From contig NC_003070.9 in NCBI RefSeq assembly GCF_000001735.4, forward strand, positions 9,238,001 to 9,302,000: a stretch of 64,000 nucleotides of DNA, in the 5' to 3' direction. Positions 35,857 through 46,380 of this stretch are shown piece after piece (positions within the stretch are counted from its first letter, which is position 1; each line of letters starts with the position of its first letter). Below the pieces are notes generated by a model. That model worked only from the letters and a program-made list of their open reading frames with translations, was not told the DNA's origin and did not search any database. The stretch is from Arabidopsis thaliana (lineage: Eukaryota; Streptophyta; Magnoliopsida; Brassicales; Brassicaceae). The position numbers and the translations under genes are program-made.

Positions 35857-37086
35857 TTATATGCTCTCTCTGAAGTTCATAGATCTTGCCATGGCTGCAG
35901 GGTTTGCTTGCAGGTTAAGATACGTTTCAGGGACGAATCTGTTGTTGCTGCTCTTTGTTTCAGCTCCATTACTGAAAAAGCTGAATTCTTGTGTCTTCTC
36001 GCGGGTCATCGGTACTGGATACCACACATGGTTATTTGTAGCCATACTTGTTTCATTTTTGATGCTCTGAGATTCCAAAAGCAAGCTTGTTCTCTCAAAA
36101 GCATTTTTACTCTCTTTAACAGTTTCATGAGAAGTTTCGTCTCTTGTCCTTTTCCCAAGACATGTAGAAGTGTCGAGGGTAGACCAAACCGGTATCGCGC
36201 AGCCCCAGTAGACGGGCATGTGGTAGAAACTAGGGTTTGGAGGGTATTGGTAAGGCCAAGGAGGCGAAACAGGGGATGCTTGGGGAGGAAGTAACCCTTG
36301 GAAGTTGTTGGGTTCTTGTGAAACAGGTTCAGCGTTTATCTTCACTTCGTTTGATTGATGCTTAGGCCTCTCAGTTACCAAAGAGTCCGAAGACTCGAAG
36401 CTTAGAATCTTTGTTGAGGAGCTATTGTAATTGTCAGTATCCTCGGAAGTGATGTGCAGGTACTGGTCTGAAGAAACCCATCCCTTGTTCTTGCGACGGC
36501 CTGAGCCAACCGGGACGATCCTCATGGATCCACCAGCGGTCCAATACCTCTGGCATTTTCTACAGAAGTGACGTGGCTGGTTAACGTTGTAGTTGTTGTA
36601 GTAACAGAATTTGGTGTCTGCGCTGTTGCATCTCGGACATGGAAGAATCTTGTCTGGTTTCTTCAGTTCAGTTGTTTTCTCTTCTTCCGATGTAATTGTT
36701 GTGATCTCGCTGTGTTGGTCATCACTGTTCTCAGATGTTTCTTTTGACTCGTTGTTAAGATTAGATGACAGCTTAAGACTTGTATTGTCAGTAACAGATT
36801 GGTTATTCATCTGAAAAAAATTGAAGGAACTTGGATTAGGATTAACATCATGAACTAGTTTCAAACTGATACAAGGACTAGAGAAAATATTAAATCTTTA
36901 GCATTTCTTAACAAATAAAGGTAAGACCATGAAACATACCATGTGTGGTCGAAGTGATAGAGAAGAAGACGAGGAAGACGAGGAAGAATCAGGAAGAACA
37001 TGGGACGAAGAAGAGTATGGATCATGAGAAACCGGTGTAATTGTCCAGCCAAACAATTTAACCGGAGTATCTCTAACTTGAGACAT
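35857..37086 (-). CDS. DOF1.3: cycling Dof factor DOF1.3/CDF6
   Basis: Two minus-strand exons, 37086-36940 and 36810-35857, give 366 aa from the ATG at 37086. An in-frame ATG six codons upstream (37104) would give 372 aa. The chosen start produces [16 protein letters not shown], the N-terminal motif of CDF-type Dof proteins. The Dof zinc finger follows a long acidic and serine-rich linker and reads [20 protein letters not shown], with the second cysteine pair in [12 protein letters not shown], giving CX2CX21CX2C. Downstream are the CDF motif [20 protein letters not shown] and the C-terminal [22 protein letters not shown] proteins are nuclear, bind AAAG sites and repress CONSTANS-type targets; FKF1-GI turnover is known for the family. 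Confidence 0.93.
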
Positions 37087-38418
37087 ACCAATCTTTGAAG
37101 ACATAAGACAGAAAAGAAGATGGAGTATGAGATTAGATTTGTGTTATGTGTTTATTCTTTATTTGAGGTCTGAGACAAGAGTATGTATAAGAGGCTGAGG
37201 TTGGTATTAAATTAATAACGGATCACACAGAGCCACAAGCCATAAAGACAGAGAAAATGGAGAAATTACACGTCAGCTTAGAGAGGGACATGAAGAGATG
37301 AGAGAGCCACATGTTGCAAAAAAGTGGGCTTTTTGCTATCTCTTTTCATGCTCTTTTTGATCTCTCTTTCAGTGCCACTAAAAAGATTTGCCTCCTTTAT
37401 TGTCAGCCACGTCTCATTAAAATGTACAACTTCTTTTGGAATATTCATACAGAAAATTAGAAATACAATAATGCGAAAACATTTACAAAAATGCCAGCTG
37501 CCATACATCAGTTCAAAATGCTATATTACAGATGTTCCAATGTGGTTTTGTGAATGAGTACAAAATATTTTGGTTTCTATACGAATAACCAAAATATTGA
37601 CTACTAAAAAAATTGTTGCTAGGGTAAGCAAAATCAGATATTACAATATGAATAACCAAAACATCGATTATAAAAACTAATTTCTATACAAATAACTAAA
37701 ATATCGATAACTATTTTCTCCTTGTCATCCCTAGCGACGAGACAACAATCATCATTCTCCTCGAGATGATATCAAGATTGCGGTGGTTAAAATCTTGGTA
37801 AAGTGCTATGTTTACCATGTTGGACCATTTATTTTTACTCTTACTCTATATTATTTATCTAATAGGAGAAAAATTTACAACGTTGGTAATTTAGCTTCTC
37901 ACATGCGTGATCGTGAGATACAAACACATTGTTGTGCACGATGTGTTTGAAGCTGGTTTAGAGTGATAAAAGACGTTTTGTTGCTAGAAAAGAAATCAAT
38001 AAATTGTGGTTTAAGGTAGATCTTGCTCTAACAGTTTTTCAAAATAATTTGATTTATTCGCGTGATTCATGCACTTATTTAGTATCACATACGTTACAAT
38101 TTCAAACTAATATTGCATAGTTGTTAATAATTAAATATAATGATATAGAAACCATTTCATACTAACATTGCATTATTCCATAAATTTGACCATTTTTGTT
38201 GCCAAAGAATAATGATATAGAAACCATTAAATATATATTTTATTTAGTATGCTTGTAATTGTATTTTACGTTACAAACTAAAGATTTATACGTATATCCC
38301 AGAAGATAATTTGCATTAAAAATAATAACACATTTAATGTATTTTCATCTATAAATTCTTGCTTCTGAAACAGAACAAATATTATTATCTCACAAATTCT
38401 TAAAAGTAAAACACACTC
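37087..38418. other. divergent spacer between DOF1.3 and the first S1 gene
   Basis: Holds the DOF1.3 promoter and leader and the upstream part of S1 copy 1, which from about 38170 is shared with copy 2. A short direct duplication, AATGATATAGAAACCATT, occurs near 38138 and 38210. A TATA-like CTATAAATTC lies at about 38350. Confidence 0.55.
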
Positions 38419-38874
38419 ATGGCTTTCTCAACCAATCAAAATTTTATTTTTGTATTATTCTTATTTTTCTTTATCCTCAAAACGTCAGCATCATTAACAA
38501 ATCACTCGTCCCCCGATGGGCTTTTACCATTCGCACGTAAACATGTTATCATCATCAACAAATTGGTCACACGTGCAACGTTGATTGTACATTGTACTAA
38601 CAAAGGGGAAGATTTAGGGGTAATAAGACTCAACCCTCTAGATCGTTTTGATTTCAGGTTTCGTGTCAATCTCCGTAAAACAACAACATACACTTGCAGT
38701 TTCGAGTGGCCCGGCAATACAGCTACGTTTGATATTTTTAGAGCTGATAGAGACGATAATCCAAGCGGTAAATATGGAGTTTGCAGCGAATGTATATGGA
38801 GTATTTATGAGCCAGCTCCTTGTCGTGATAGACGTGATGGAGGCCAACCTCAGTGTTTTCCTTGGGCTTCTTAG
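38419..38874 (+). CDS. S1-type self-incompatibility protein homologue (SPH), copy 1
   Basis: Intronless, 151 aa. A hydrophobic signal peptide (residues 1-25) is followed by the sequon NHSS at N28 and the S1 domain: KHVIIINKL, LIVHCTNKGEDLGV, FDFRFRVNLRKTTTYTC, FEWPGNTATFDIFRADRDD, then CSECIW and the RRDGG end. Six cysteines follow the signal peptide. The poppy relative PrsS is a secreted recognition ligand; the roles of Arabidopsis copies are unknown, so only secretion and the beta-sandwich S1 fold are inferred. Its 3' half is nearly identical to copy 2 (40958-41413) while the 5' half is much more diverged. The locus is At1g26795 by recollection. Confidence 0.93.
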   Translation: MAFSTNQNFIFVLFLFFFILKTSASLTNHSSPDGLLPFARKHVIIINKLVTRATLIVHCTNKGEDLGVIRLNPLDRFDFRFRVNLRKTTTYTCSFEWPGNTATFDIFRADRDDNPSGKYGVCSECIWSIYEPAPCRDRRDGGQPQCFPWAS

Positions 38875-40957
38875 TCATCTAAAAATATTTAAGATATTTG
38901 TATTTTCCCTTTCATTTACTTTAGTAATAATAAAATAAAATAATTTTGTGTTTGAATTTGTGGTTACCTATTTTTAGTTTCTCATGTGTGATAATAGATT
39001 AGGTTATTCTTATAACCATGAAAATCTGAATTCACGTCAAAGACACATTCATCACGACCTTAATGGCAAGGCGATCTTGTGATAATGATTCACAGTTTTG
39101 TTTATTTGGGTATATCGCCTTCCCCAATCATATGAATATGGTATGGTTCACCGCTTTATTCATGTAAATCCGGAAGAAGTAAAAAAACCTTATCATCGAC
39201 ACCTAACATGATTTCTTGCTTCAAGCGGCGAATGTTCTTGTGCACATACATTTTGACCACAAGGAAGCAATTCTTCACCAATTCATGGAAAGCATAAAGA
39301 TCGCGGTCAATACTACAGCTAATGTGTTCGTAAGAATATTTCTCATTGTCTTCGAGAGTTCAAAGTAATTAGGTGTTTGTATATAAGATAGACCTCGAGA
39401 TAAATATAGCAGTCTCCCATTTCTGTTCTGATTGATAACTCTTTATTGTTGCGATAAATGGTGTACCACCAAGTATCTTACTAATCAACACTACCAAAAA
39501 TATAAATTGCAATGTGATTAGTAGTTTTTGGTATGCACATGAGTTGATTGATACAAGGCATATATATATATATATATGACATACTACGGCTAATGACCAA
39601 GAACATGCAAAAGAAATGTCTGAGATATCTAATAACAATTAAGTCACATAAGAGTAAATAAACATATACCCGATAATATTAATGTCCTAGAGAGATCTAT
39701 AATCAAATTGGAGTAGCACAGGAAAGATGTATAGTCATCAAAGCATACATGTCAAGAAATACGAGGTAAACAAAAAGAAAAGCAACGTCATATCTGTTAA
39801 GAATAATTTTGAGAAAATCAATTACCATGTCAAGAAATTTGATAAAACTAACATTTCTATTTTCCTCATTTGCAAACAAATATTTGTTGCAGTTTATAGA
39901 GCAAATTATGCAGTGTCCTAAGATTATTCAGCCAATACATAGGCACAACTTACAATGTATTTTTTAATTAATATTTTAAATCATTTAGTATTTAAGAAAC
40001 TCGAAAATAGAAAAACAACTAACGTTTGGTAAACCCGGTAAAACCATATAATGGTGGATGAATCATAAGGGACCAGAGCTGAACATCAATCTAACCGGTT
40101 GGTCTGCGTTTGGAAACACAACAATTGCAACAATAATATTATATATAATAGGAATATGACCTCTTCAGAAATCGACAATTCATCATTTAAAAATAAACAT
40201 ATATAAGCACCAAAAAACGGAAAACGGTAAACTAATCAAGTTAAAATTATTTTAACATCATGATTTGTATGAACCAAATTTAGAAAAACAAATAAATATT
40301 CCAAAAAGCAATACTAGATGGAAGAGATTATTAGGATCATAAAAAAAAAAGTACGAGAAGATGTTAAAACATGCTTATTTACAACACAAAATAAAAGAAC
40401 ATCCGCAAGTATGAGTATAGCATGTTGAAAATTTTGATAATATTTATGGATAAGAATAAATGTGTTTTTTATAATTAGAAGATATATAAATAACAATGAT
40501 ATTAATAAAAAATATAAATAAAAGATTTAAGTTAATCAGAAGATTGTAAAAATAATTTGTTTGATATAAATTGAATTTTTTACTAAATTTAGTTATGAAT
40601 AATTGAAAGACAAATAGCTTTATAGGTCTTTTTTTTTGGAACAAAAAATAGCTTTATAAGTCAAAAATAGAAAATGCCATAAATATAACCATTTGTTGCC
40701 AAAACACATTAATAATTAACAAAGCAAAAATATAGATTTTAATTAGTATGGTTATAATTAACTAATTATTGGTGAACATGATTAGACTCCATATATTTAT
40801 CGCCAAGACATTGTTATTAGTTATAAGCTAAAGATTTTCACATCCTTTATCCCAAAAAATAATTTTTCTTTTTAGTTTAGAAAAGACATTATTTGTTGTT
40901 TCATCTATAAATTTTGCTTCCGAATGAACAAAGGCTTAAACTAAAGCCACCACACAC
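38875..40957. other. spacer between S1 copies 1 and 2
   Basis: The first ~330 bp (3' flank, to about 39200) and the last ~290 bp (5' flank, from about 40670) belong to duplicated flanks shared by copies 1 and 2. A tiny poly(A) insertion lies at 40612-40662. A TA run is present at about 39560-39578. No gene is supported. Confidence 0.6.
40612..40662 (-). mobile_element. tiny LINE-like tail insertion with target duplication
   Basis: AAATAGCTTTATAGGTC (40612-40628) and AAATAGCTTTATAAGTC (40646-40662) match except at one base. The 17-nt insert read on the minus strand is TTTTGTTCC plus poly(A), which resembles the 3' ends of Arabidopsis LINEs. Confidence 0.55.
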
Positions 40958-41413
40958 ATGGCTTCTTCAAGCAATCAAAATTTCATTTTCTTGTTAATTT
41001 TCTTTCTCGCTGTCCACAAAACATCGTCATCATTTGGAAATTATTCGTCCACCGAAGGAGTCTTACTATTCTCACCTAAACATGTTATCATCATCAACAA
41101 ATTGGTCACACTTGCAACGTTGATTGTGCATTGTAGGAACAAAGGGGACGATTTAGGGGTAATAAGCCTCCAACATTTAGCTCGTTTTCATTTCAGGTTT
41201 CGCGTCAATCTTCGTAAAACAACAAAGTACACTTGCAGTTTCGAGTGGCCCGGCAATACAGCTACGTTTGATATTTTTAGAGCTGATAGAGACGATAATC
41301 CAAGAAGTAAATATGGAGTTTGCAGCGAATGTATTTGGAGTATTTATGAGCCAGCTCCTTGTCGTGATAGACGTGATGGAGGCCAGCCTCAGTGTTTTCC
41401 TTGGGCTTCTTAG
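40958..41413 (+). CDS. S1-type self-incompatibility protein homologue (SPH), copy 2
   Basis: Intronless, 151 aa, with signal peptide, sequon NYSS at N28 and the six-cysteine S1 domain (LIVHCRNKGDDLGV, FHFRFRVNLRKTTKYTC, IFRADRDDNPRSKYGVCSEC). It differs from copy 1 in the RSK insertion site and by FHFRF for FDFRF. From about codon 80 to the stop the two copies differ at only about eight nucleotides, and the similarity continues about 300 bp past the stop. This points to a duplication of roughly 1 kb with later sequence exchange or faster change of the first half. The locus is At1g26796 by recollection. Confidence 0.93.
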   Translation: MASSSNQNFIFLLIFFLAVHKTSSSFGNYSSTEGVLLFSPKHVIIINKLVTLATLIVHCRNKGDDLGVISLQHLARFHFRFRVNLRKTTKYTCSFEWPGNTATFDIFRADRDDNPRSKYGVCSECIWSIYEPAPCRDRRDGGQPQCFPWAS

Positions 41414-42952
41414 TCATTTAAAATATTTTTCCCTTCATTTACTTTAGTAATAATATAAATAAAATAATTTGGTGTTTGAATTTGTGGTTACCTATTTTTT
41501 AGTTTCTCATGTGTTAATAGATTAGGTTGTTCTTATAACCATGAAAATCTGAATTCACGACTAATCAAGACATTGATGACGAGGCAACGTTTTCATAACG
41601 ATTAAAGTGAATATATGGTATATATAATATTGGTTCACCGCTTATTCTCGTAGATCCGGAAGAAGCAGAACAACCTTAATATACTCGCACGAAATCTAGT
41701 CAAAGAATGTTAATAATTGGAGTTCAAACTTTCCGGAGTTCGTGTTAAGAATGAATAGCGCACATAAATTTAAACCGCAAGAGAAGCAATTATTTCGTGT
41801 AATTAAAGCACAAAAACGCCGTCAATTTGGACTTAGAAGTTCTTAAGGAAACAACTAAACTTTGGTAAAGAAAACCTCTCAAGAGATAGAGAAAAATTGT
41901 TACGAAAATTCGACATTTTTTTCACTTCCAACAAAACTACGAGACAGAGATTAGTAAGTTATTAAAATGTAGTTTTTTTTTTTGAATGGTCCTGTAAAAG
42001 TGGCTTAGCAGTCTCCTCAAATGGGTTGGGGACTCTCTCTTGTATGAAAGATCATGGATCTAATTTTTTTTTTTTGGTAACCGTAGACACCTTAAATGGC
42101 AAGGATACCCAATTTCTATAGATCTCGAGGATTAATTTAGGTTCAGCCCATGATTTACCCTGTTTATAAAAAAAAAACAGAACATGAGAAATCTATTTTA
42201 CAAAAATGAACATGGCAATATGCAACATTGTTTGGTCTACGTCGGTTGTACACCGTGTGAAACACGTCTAAATGGAAAATACTACTAGAGTTAAAGTAGT
42301 CATCATTCCATGGGACCAATGAACATCTACCACATGTGTGATAGAATTCAGTGTCATTATTGTATAAGGTAAGTAGTAGCATATACAAGCATAAAAATAA
42401 TAATATCTCCCCTTTTTAACCATTATTTTGCTCGTTTTTTAACATCCCATCATCATTCATAGTTTCTCTCTTTATATGTAAATTCACAATAACATTTTAG
42501 AAGACGTCCATTAGTTTTCTTACAAAAATATATATAAAAAAGTTGTGAATAATTGGACTAGCTAAATATGACTAAAAAGAAAAACCTACTAAAGAAGTAA
42601 AGATGACAAATAGAATCCTATTAGACAAAAATATCTTATTTTGAGATATTTAACCTTCTACTTCCCAAAAGTAAATTAGATGAGATATTTTATTTTGTAT
42701 GCTAGCAACTACCAATAGACATGTTTACTTGAAAATACATAATTAATTATAAGCTATATAATCTACAGATTTTCACTTCTTTTTGTTTAATTGACAAATT
42801 TACATCCTTTTAAATATGACTGGATATGGTATATTAAATGTTTTTGTCAAGGAAATAACAAAGAAGGTAATAGTTGACAAAAAAAATTAATTCATAAATA
42901 CCACTTCACAGAAAATCAAAGTATATATATTACAAACGAGCAAAATACATCC
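41414..42952. other. spacer between S1 copies 2 and 3
   Basis: Contains the duplicated 3' flank of copy 2 (to about 41690), a tRNA-like relic (42001-42076) and the upstream flank of copy 3, from about 42720 shared with copy 4. No protein gene is supported. Confidence 0.55.
42001..42076 (+). repeat. tRNA-like (SINE or tRNA-pseudogene) relic
   Basis: TGGCTTAGCAG fits an A-box (TGGCNNAGTGG) and is followed about 45 bp later by a weak B-box-like GATCATGGATCT and then AATTTTTTTTTTTTT, like a Pol III terminator. The middle GTCTCCTCAAATGGGTTGG could be an anticodon-arm remnant. It is not a functional tRNA. Confidence 0.35.
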
Positions 42953-43408
42953 ATGGCTTCCTCAACAAATCACCAATTCATTTCCATGCTAATCACAGTT
43001 CTAGTTATCTTCAAAACATCGTTAGCGTTTGAAAACTTTTCATCTGTCGATGGTAATTTCCCGTTCTCACCTAAACATGTTATAATCATCAACACTTTGC
43101 ACCCACATGGAAAATTATACGTGCACTGTAGGAATAAAGGGGAAGATTTAGGGCTTCATAAGATAGAATATCGAGAACAAATAGATTTCAGGTTTCGTGT
43201 CAATCTACGCAGAACAACAACATACACTTGTAAATTCTCGTGGCCAGGAAATGAAAAGACGTTCGATATTTTTAGAGCGGATAGAGACGATAGTTCAAAA
43301 AGTACAAGTGGAATATGTAGAGAATGTATTTGGTATATTTGTGAGACAGGTCCATGTCGTGCTAGACGCGATGGAGGGGATCCATTCTGTTTTTCATGGA
43401 CATCTTAG
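42953..43408 (+). CDS. S1-type self-incompatibility protein homologue (SPH), copy 3
   Basis: Intronless, 151 aa: signal peptide, sequon NFSS at N28, S1 core with LYVHCRNKGEDLGLHK, FRFRVNLRRTTTYTC, FSWPGNEKTFDIFRADRDD and CRECIWYICETGPCRARRDGG. It has seven cysteines after the signal, because of the extra one in WYIC that only copies 3 and 4 share. Its upstream region (from about 42720) and 3' flank match those of copy 4, so the two form a second, more recent duplicate pair. The locus is At1g26797 by recollection. Confidence 0.93.
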   Translation: MASSTNHQFISMLITVLVIFKTSLAFENFSSVDGNFPFSPKHVIIINTLHPHGKLYVHCRNKGEDLGLHKIEYREQIDFRFRVNLRRTTTYTCKFSWPGNEKTFDIFRADRDDSSKSTSGICRECIWYICETGPCRARRDGGDPFCFSWTS

Positions 43409-43799
43409 AGATTGACTGGTATATCAGATTAACAGATGAAAAGACAAATTATGAAATATCGGAATCAATAAAAAGATGGCACTTTTAAATTGAATATATA
43501 TGTTTTTTTTTCAAATGCCAAAAATTAATATTTAGTAGATGAATAAAGTGTCTTTAGTTTAGTTATAATTTCAAAACCTTTACTTGAAAATACATCATTA
43601 TAAGCTTTATTATCTACAGATTTTCACATCTTTTTGTTTAATTGACAAATTTCACATCATTTTAAATATGACTAATTATATGGTATATTAAATGTTTTGT
43701 CAAGGAAATAACAAGAAGATAATAGTTCACAATTTTTTTAATTCATAAATACTACTTCACAGAAAATCCAAGTATATTAAAAACCAGCAAAATACATCC
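43409..43799. other. spacer between S1 copies 3 and 4
   Basis: This 391-bp segment is the duplicated intergenic unit. It includes the 3' flank with a T run and, from about 43570, a close copy of the segment before copy 3, with TTCATAAATACTAC as the likely TATA region near 43741. Confidence 0.7.
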
Positions 43800-44255
43800 A
43801 TGGCTTCCTTAACAAATCACCAATTCATTTCCGTGCTAATCACAACTCTAGTTATCTTCAAAACGTCATTAGCGTTTGAAAACTATACATCTGTCGATGT
43901 TGATCTTCCGTTTGCACCTAAACATGTTATAATCATCAACACATTGAACCCACATGAAAGATTGGTCGTGCACTGTAGGAATAAAGGGAAAGATCTAGGG
44001 GTTCATGCGTTAGAACCTCAAGAACAAATAGATTTCAGGTTTCGGGTCAATCTACGCAGAACAACAACATACACTTGTACATTCTCGTGGCCAGGAAATG
44101 CAAAGACATTTGATATTTTTAGAGTAGATAGAGACGATAATTCAAAAAGTACATGTGGAATATGTAGAGAATGTATTTGGTATATTTGTGAGACAGGTCC
44201 ATGTCGTGCTAGACGCGATGGAGGGGCTCCTTTCTGTTTTTCATGGACATCTTAG
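43800..44255 (+). CDS. S1-type self-incompatibility protein homologue (SPH), copy 4
   Basis: Intronless, 151 aa: signal peptide, sequon NYTS at N28, S1 motifs LVVHCRNKGKDLGVHA, FRFRVNLRRTTTYTC, FSWPGNAKTFDIFRVDRDD and CRECIWYICETGPCRARRDGG. Eight cysteines follow the signal. The additional one in KSTCGICREC is unique to this copy, next to the pair-specific cysteine in WYIC, so an extra disulfide is possible. It is otherwise very close to copy 3. The locus is At1g26798 by recollection. Confidence 0.93.
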   Translation: MASLTNHQFISVLITTLVIFKTSLAFENYTSVDVDLPFAPKHVIIINTLNPHERLVVHCRNKGKDLGVHALEPQEQIDFRFRVNLRRTTTYTCTFSWPGNAKTFDIFRVDRDDNSKSTCGICRECIWYICETGPCRARRDGGAPFCFSWTS

Positions 44256-44838
44256 AGATTGAATGGTATATCATATTAACAGATGAATAGACCAATTGTG
44301 AAATATCGGAATCAATAGAATAACGACACTTTTAAATTGAAGAGAAATGTTTTTTTTTTCCAAATGCCAAAAAACTAGTATTAGATAGATGAATAAAGCT
44401 AAGTTTGTTTAGTTTGGTTATAATTTCAAAACATGCAAGAAAAATTAAATAACCACGTGTTATTTTTATGTTTTATCATTGATCACAGTTTTATGAATAA
44501 TAACTAAGTACTCATCAGAATTGTTGAAAACGTGAAAAAACTGCATACCAATCAAGCTCTTAATCATCGTAGAATATTTCTGGTATTTTTCTTTCATTTC
44601 GTTGTATCCGAATAGTATTAAATAGACAAATAAGCTGTTTGAAATTGTTGTTACATATTTTTCACTATTTGTCACTAAAACCTATATAAGCCTATTTACA
44701 TCCCCATGCAATTTCATATACGTATGTTTTATATTCTCTCTAAATCCAAGACGGGCTTTGATTATTCTACAGCAAAGTATTTGAGTGTCTCTTTCCATTT
44801 CTCTTACTTTATCAGTTGTATACTTGTATAGTATAAAG

Positions 44839-44877
44839 GACTCTAACCCGAGGTTGAGATGGAACTGTGAGCTTCAT
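44839..44877 (+). pseudogene. relic of a GARP (MYB-CC) DNA-binding domain
   Basis: Translates to DSNPRLRWNCELH, the start of a GARP/G2-like domain (compare the PRLRWTPELH of PHR1/APL relatives), then loses similarity. The DNA TTGAGATGGAACTGTGAGCT closely matches TTGAAATGGAGTTGTGAGCT at about 47232, so it is probably a partial copy of, or from the same source as, the spliced GARP-like frame at 47187-47579. Confidence 0.55.
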
Positions 44878-45752
44878 CCATCTACTTTGTCCTTTGCAAA
44901 CCAAATAGTCACCAAATCATGTGTGTTTGTGTGTAATTTTGTTTTGCTTTGTGTGCTTGTATATTATGAAACATATCATATAGCGTTTTATTTTATTTAA
45001 ACCAATAATTTTTTGAAGTAAAATTATTATTACATATACATTAATTGATATGAAACATACATAAGTTGTATAAATATATTAGATATTATTTTATAATTTT
45101 AACAGAAAACAAAATTGGAATTTTCTGATTAAATTTAATTCTTATTATATTTTTAGAATTTTCTGAATATTTAAAATTTAACTAAGTTTAATTGATATTA
45201 TATTTTTGGGAATAATTTAAATTATAAATGTATTGGTAAAATCTGATTAGAAATATGATGAAAATAGATAATCCTATTTATTGTGAATATTTATTTTTAG
45301 ATTTAAATATATAAAAGTAATAGAGGAAAGATGTCAAGATTATGAAGCTCCCAAATCTTAATTTTTTGTATATATTCAATTTTCCATATTAAATCTCTTT
45401 AGTTAGGTTGTTTTAATTGAAATTTTGTTTTTAATTATTTACTATATTTTTAATTGGAAATTGCTTTTTTTTTTTATGTTGTTGGAATATTTATATATAA
45501 TATTAATGACAATTTTTGTAAATAATCTAGTAAATGATGAACAACGAATTAAGTTGGTTGAGAATTGCTCTGCTTGCGTCACGTCAGCATGATATCTCTG
45601 TAAATACTACAGTAGCTAAAGGTTATTTTCTTAAGTATGTTTCTTAATTAATATATAGGGGATAGAGAGATCTTATCATTTTTTCACACTTTAAAAAATA
45701 TTAATTAATTAAAGAACAATAAAGATAACTAATTATTAGTTAGATTATTTTT

Positions 45753-45798
45753 AAAGAACAATAGACCTTTTTTTTTTTGGTAGGGAAAGAACAATAGA
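45753..45798 (-). mobile_element. tiny poly(A) insertion with 13-bp target duplication
   Basis: AAAGAACAATAGA is repeated exactly at 45753-45765 and 45786-45798 around a 20-nt insert. On the minus strand the insert is CCCTACC, eleven A and GG. Confidence 0.5.
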
Positions 45799-45924
45799 TT
45801 TTAACTTCCTTTCTCCCCTCCTAATGAGTAATTAAATGATATATAATCAATTTTTCCCATCTACATATAAATACTACTTTCGAAACAAGGAAAAATATTG
45901 TGTCACAAACCAGTAAACCCTTCC

Positions 45925-46380
45925 ATGGCTTCCTCAACAAATAACCACTTCACTTCCGTGCTTCTCTCATTTTTATTTATCCTAAAAAAGTTGTCATCTT
46001 TGGGAAATCATTCGTCCAACGATGGAATTTTGCTATTTTCACCTAAACATGTCGTGATCTACAACACATTGACCTCACGTGCAACATTGGTCGTACATTG
46101 TGTGAATAAAGAGAAAGATTTGGGGATACAAAAGCTCCCAATCGGAGCTAGTTTCGATTTCAGGTTTCGTGTCAATCTTCGTAAAACAACAACGTATAAT
46201 TGCACTTTCGAGTGGCCCGGAAGTATAGAGAAATTTGATATTTTTAGGGCAGACAGAGACGACAATGAAACAAGTCCTATTGGGATATGTAGAGAATGTA
46301 TATGGTACATTTATGAACCAGCCCCTTGTCGTGAAAAACGTGACGGAGGCCATTCTATATGCTTTACATGGGATCGATAG
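45925..46380 (+). CDS. S1-type self-incompatibility protein homologue (SPH), copy 5
   Basis: Intronless, 151 aa from the ATG at 45925, chosen because it aligns exactly with the starts of the other four copies; the frame is also open upstream. Signal peptide, sequon NHSS at N28, S1 motifs KHVVIYNTLTSRATLVVHC, FRFRVNLRKTTTYNC, FEWPGSIEKFDIFRADRDD and CRECIWYIYEPAPCREKRDGG. Six cysteines. It is the most diverged member and combines features of both pairs (EPAPC like copies 1-2, CRECIWYI like 3-4), so it may be close to the ancestral form. The locus is At1g26799 by recollection. Confidence 0.92.
   Translation: MASSTNNHFTSVLLSFLFILKKLSSLGNHSSNDGILLFSPKHVVIYNTLTSRATLVVHCVNKEKDLGIQKLPIGASFDFRFRVNLRKTTTYNCTFEWPGSIEKFDIFRADRDDNETSPIGICRECIWYIYEPAPCREKRDGGHSICFTWDR

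Larger units (their letters stand above)
44256..45924. other. AT-rich spacer between S1 copies 4 and 5
   Basis: Holds a relic of a GARP/MYB-CC DNA-binding domain (44839-44877) and a tiny poly(A) insertion (45753-45798). A TATA-like ACATATAAATAC lies at about 45863 before copy 5. Otherwise it is very AT-rich and shows no gene. Confidence 0.55.
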
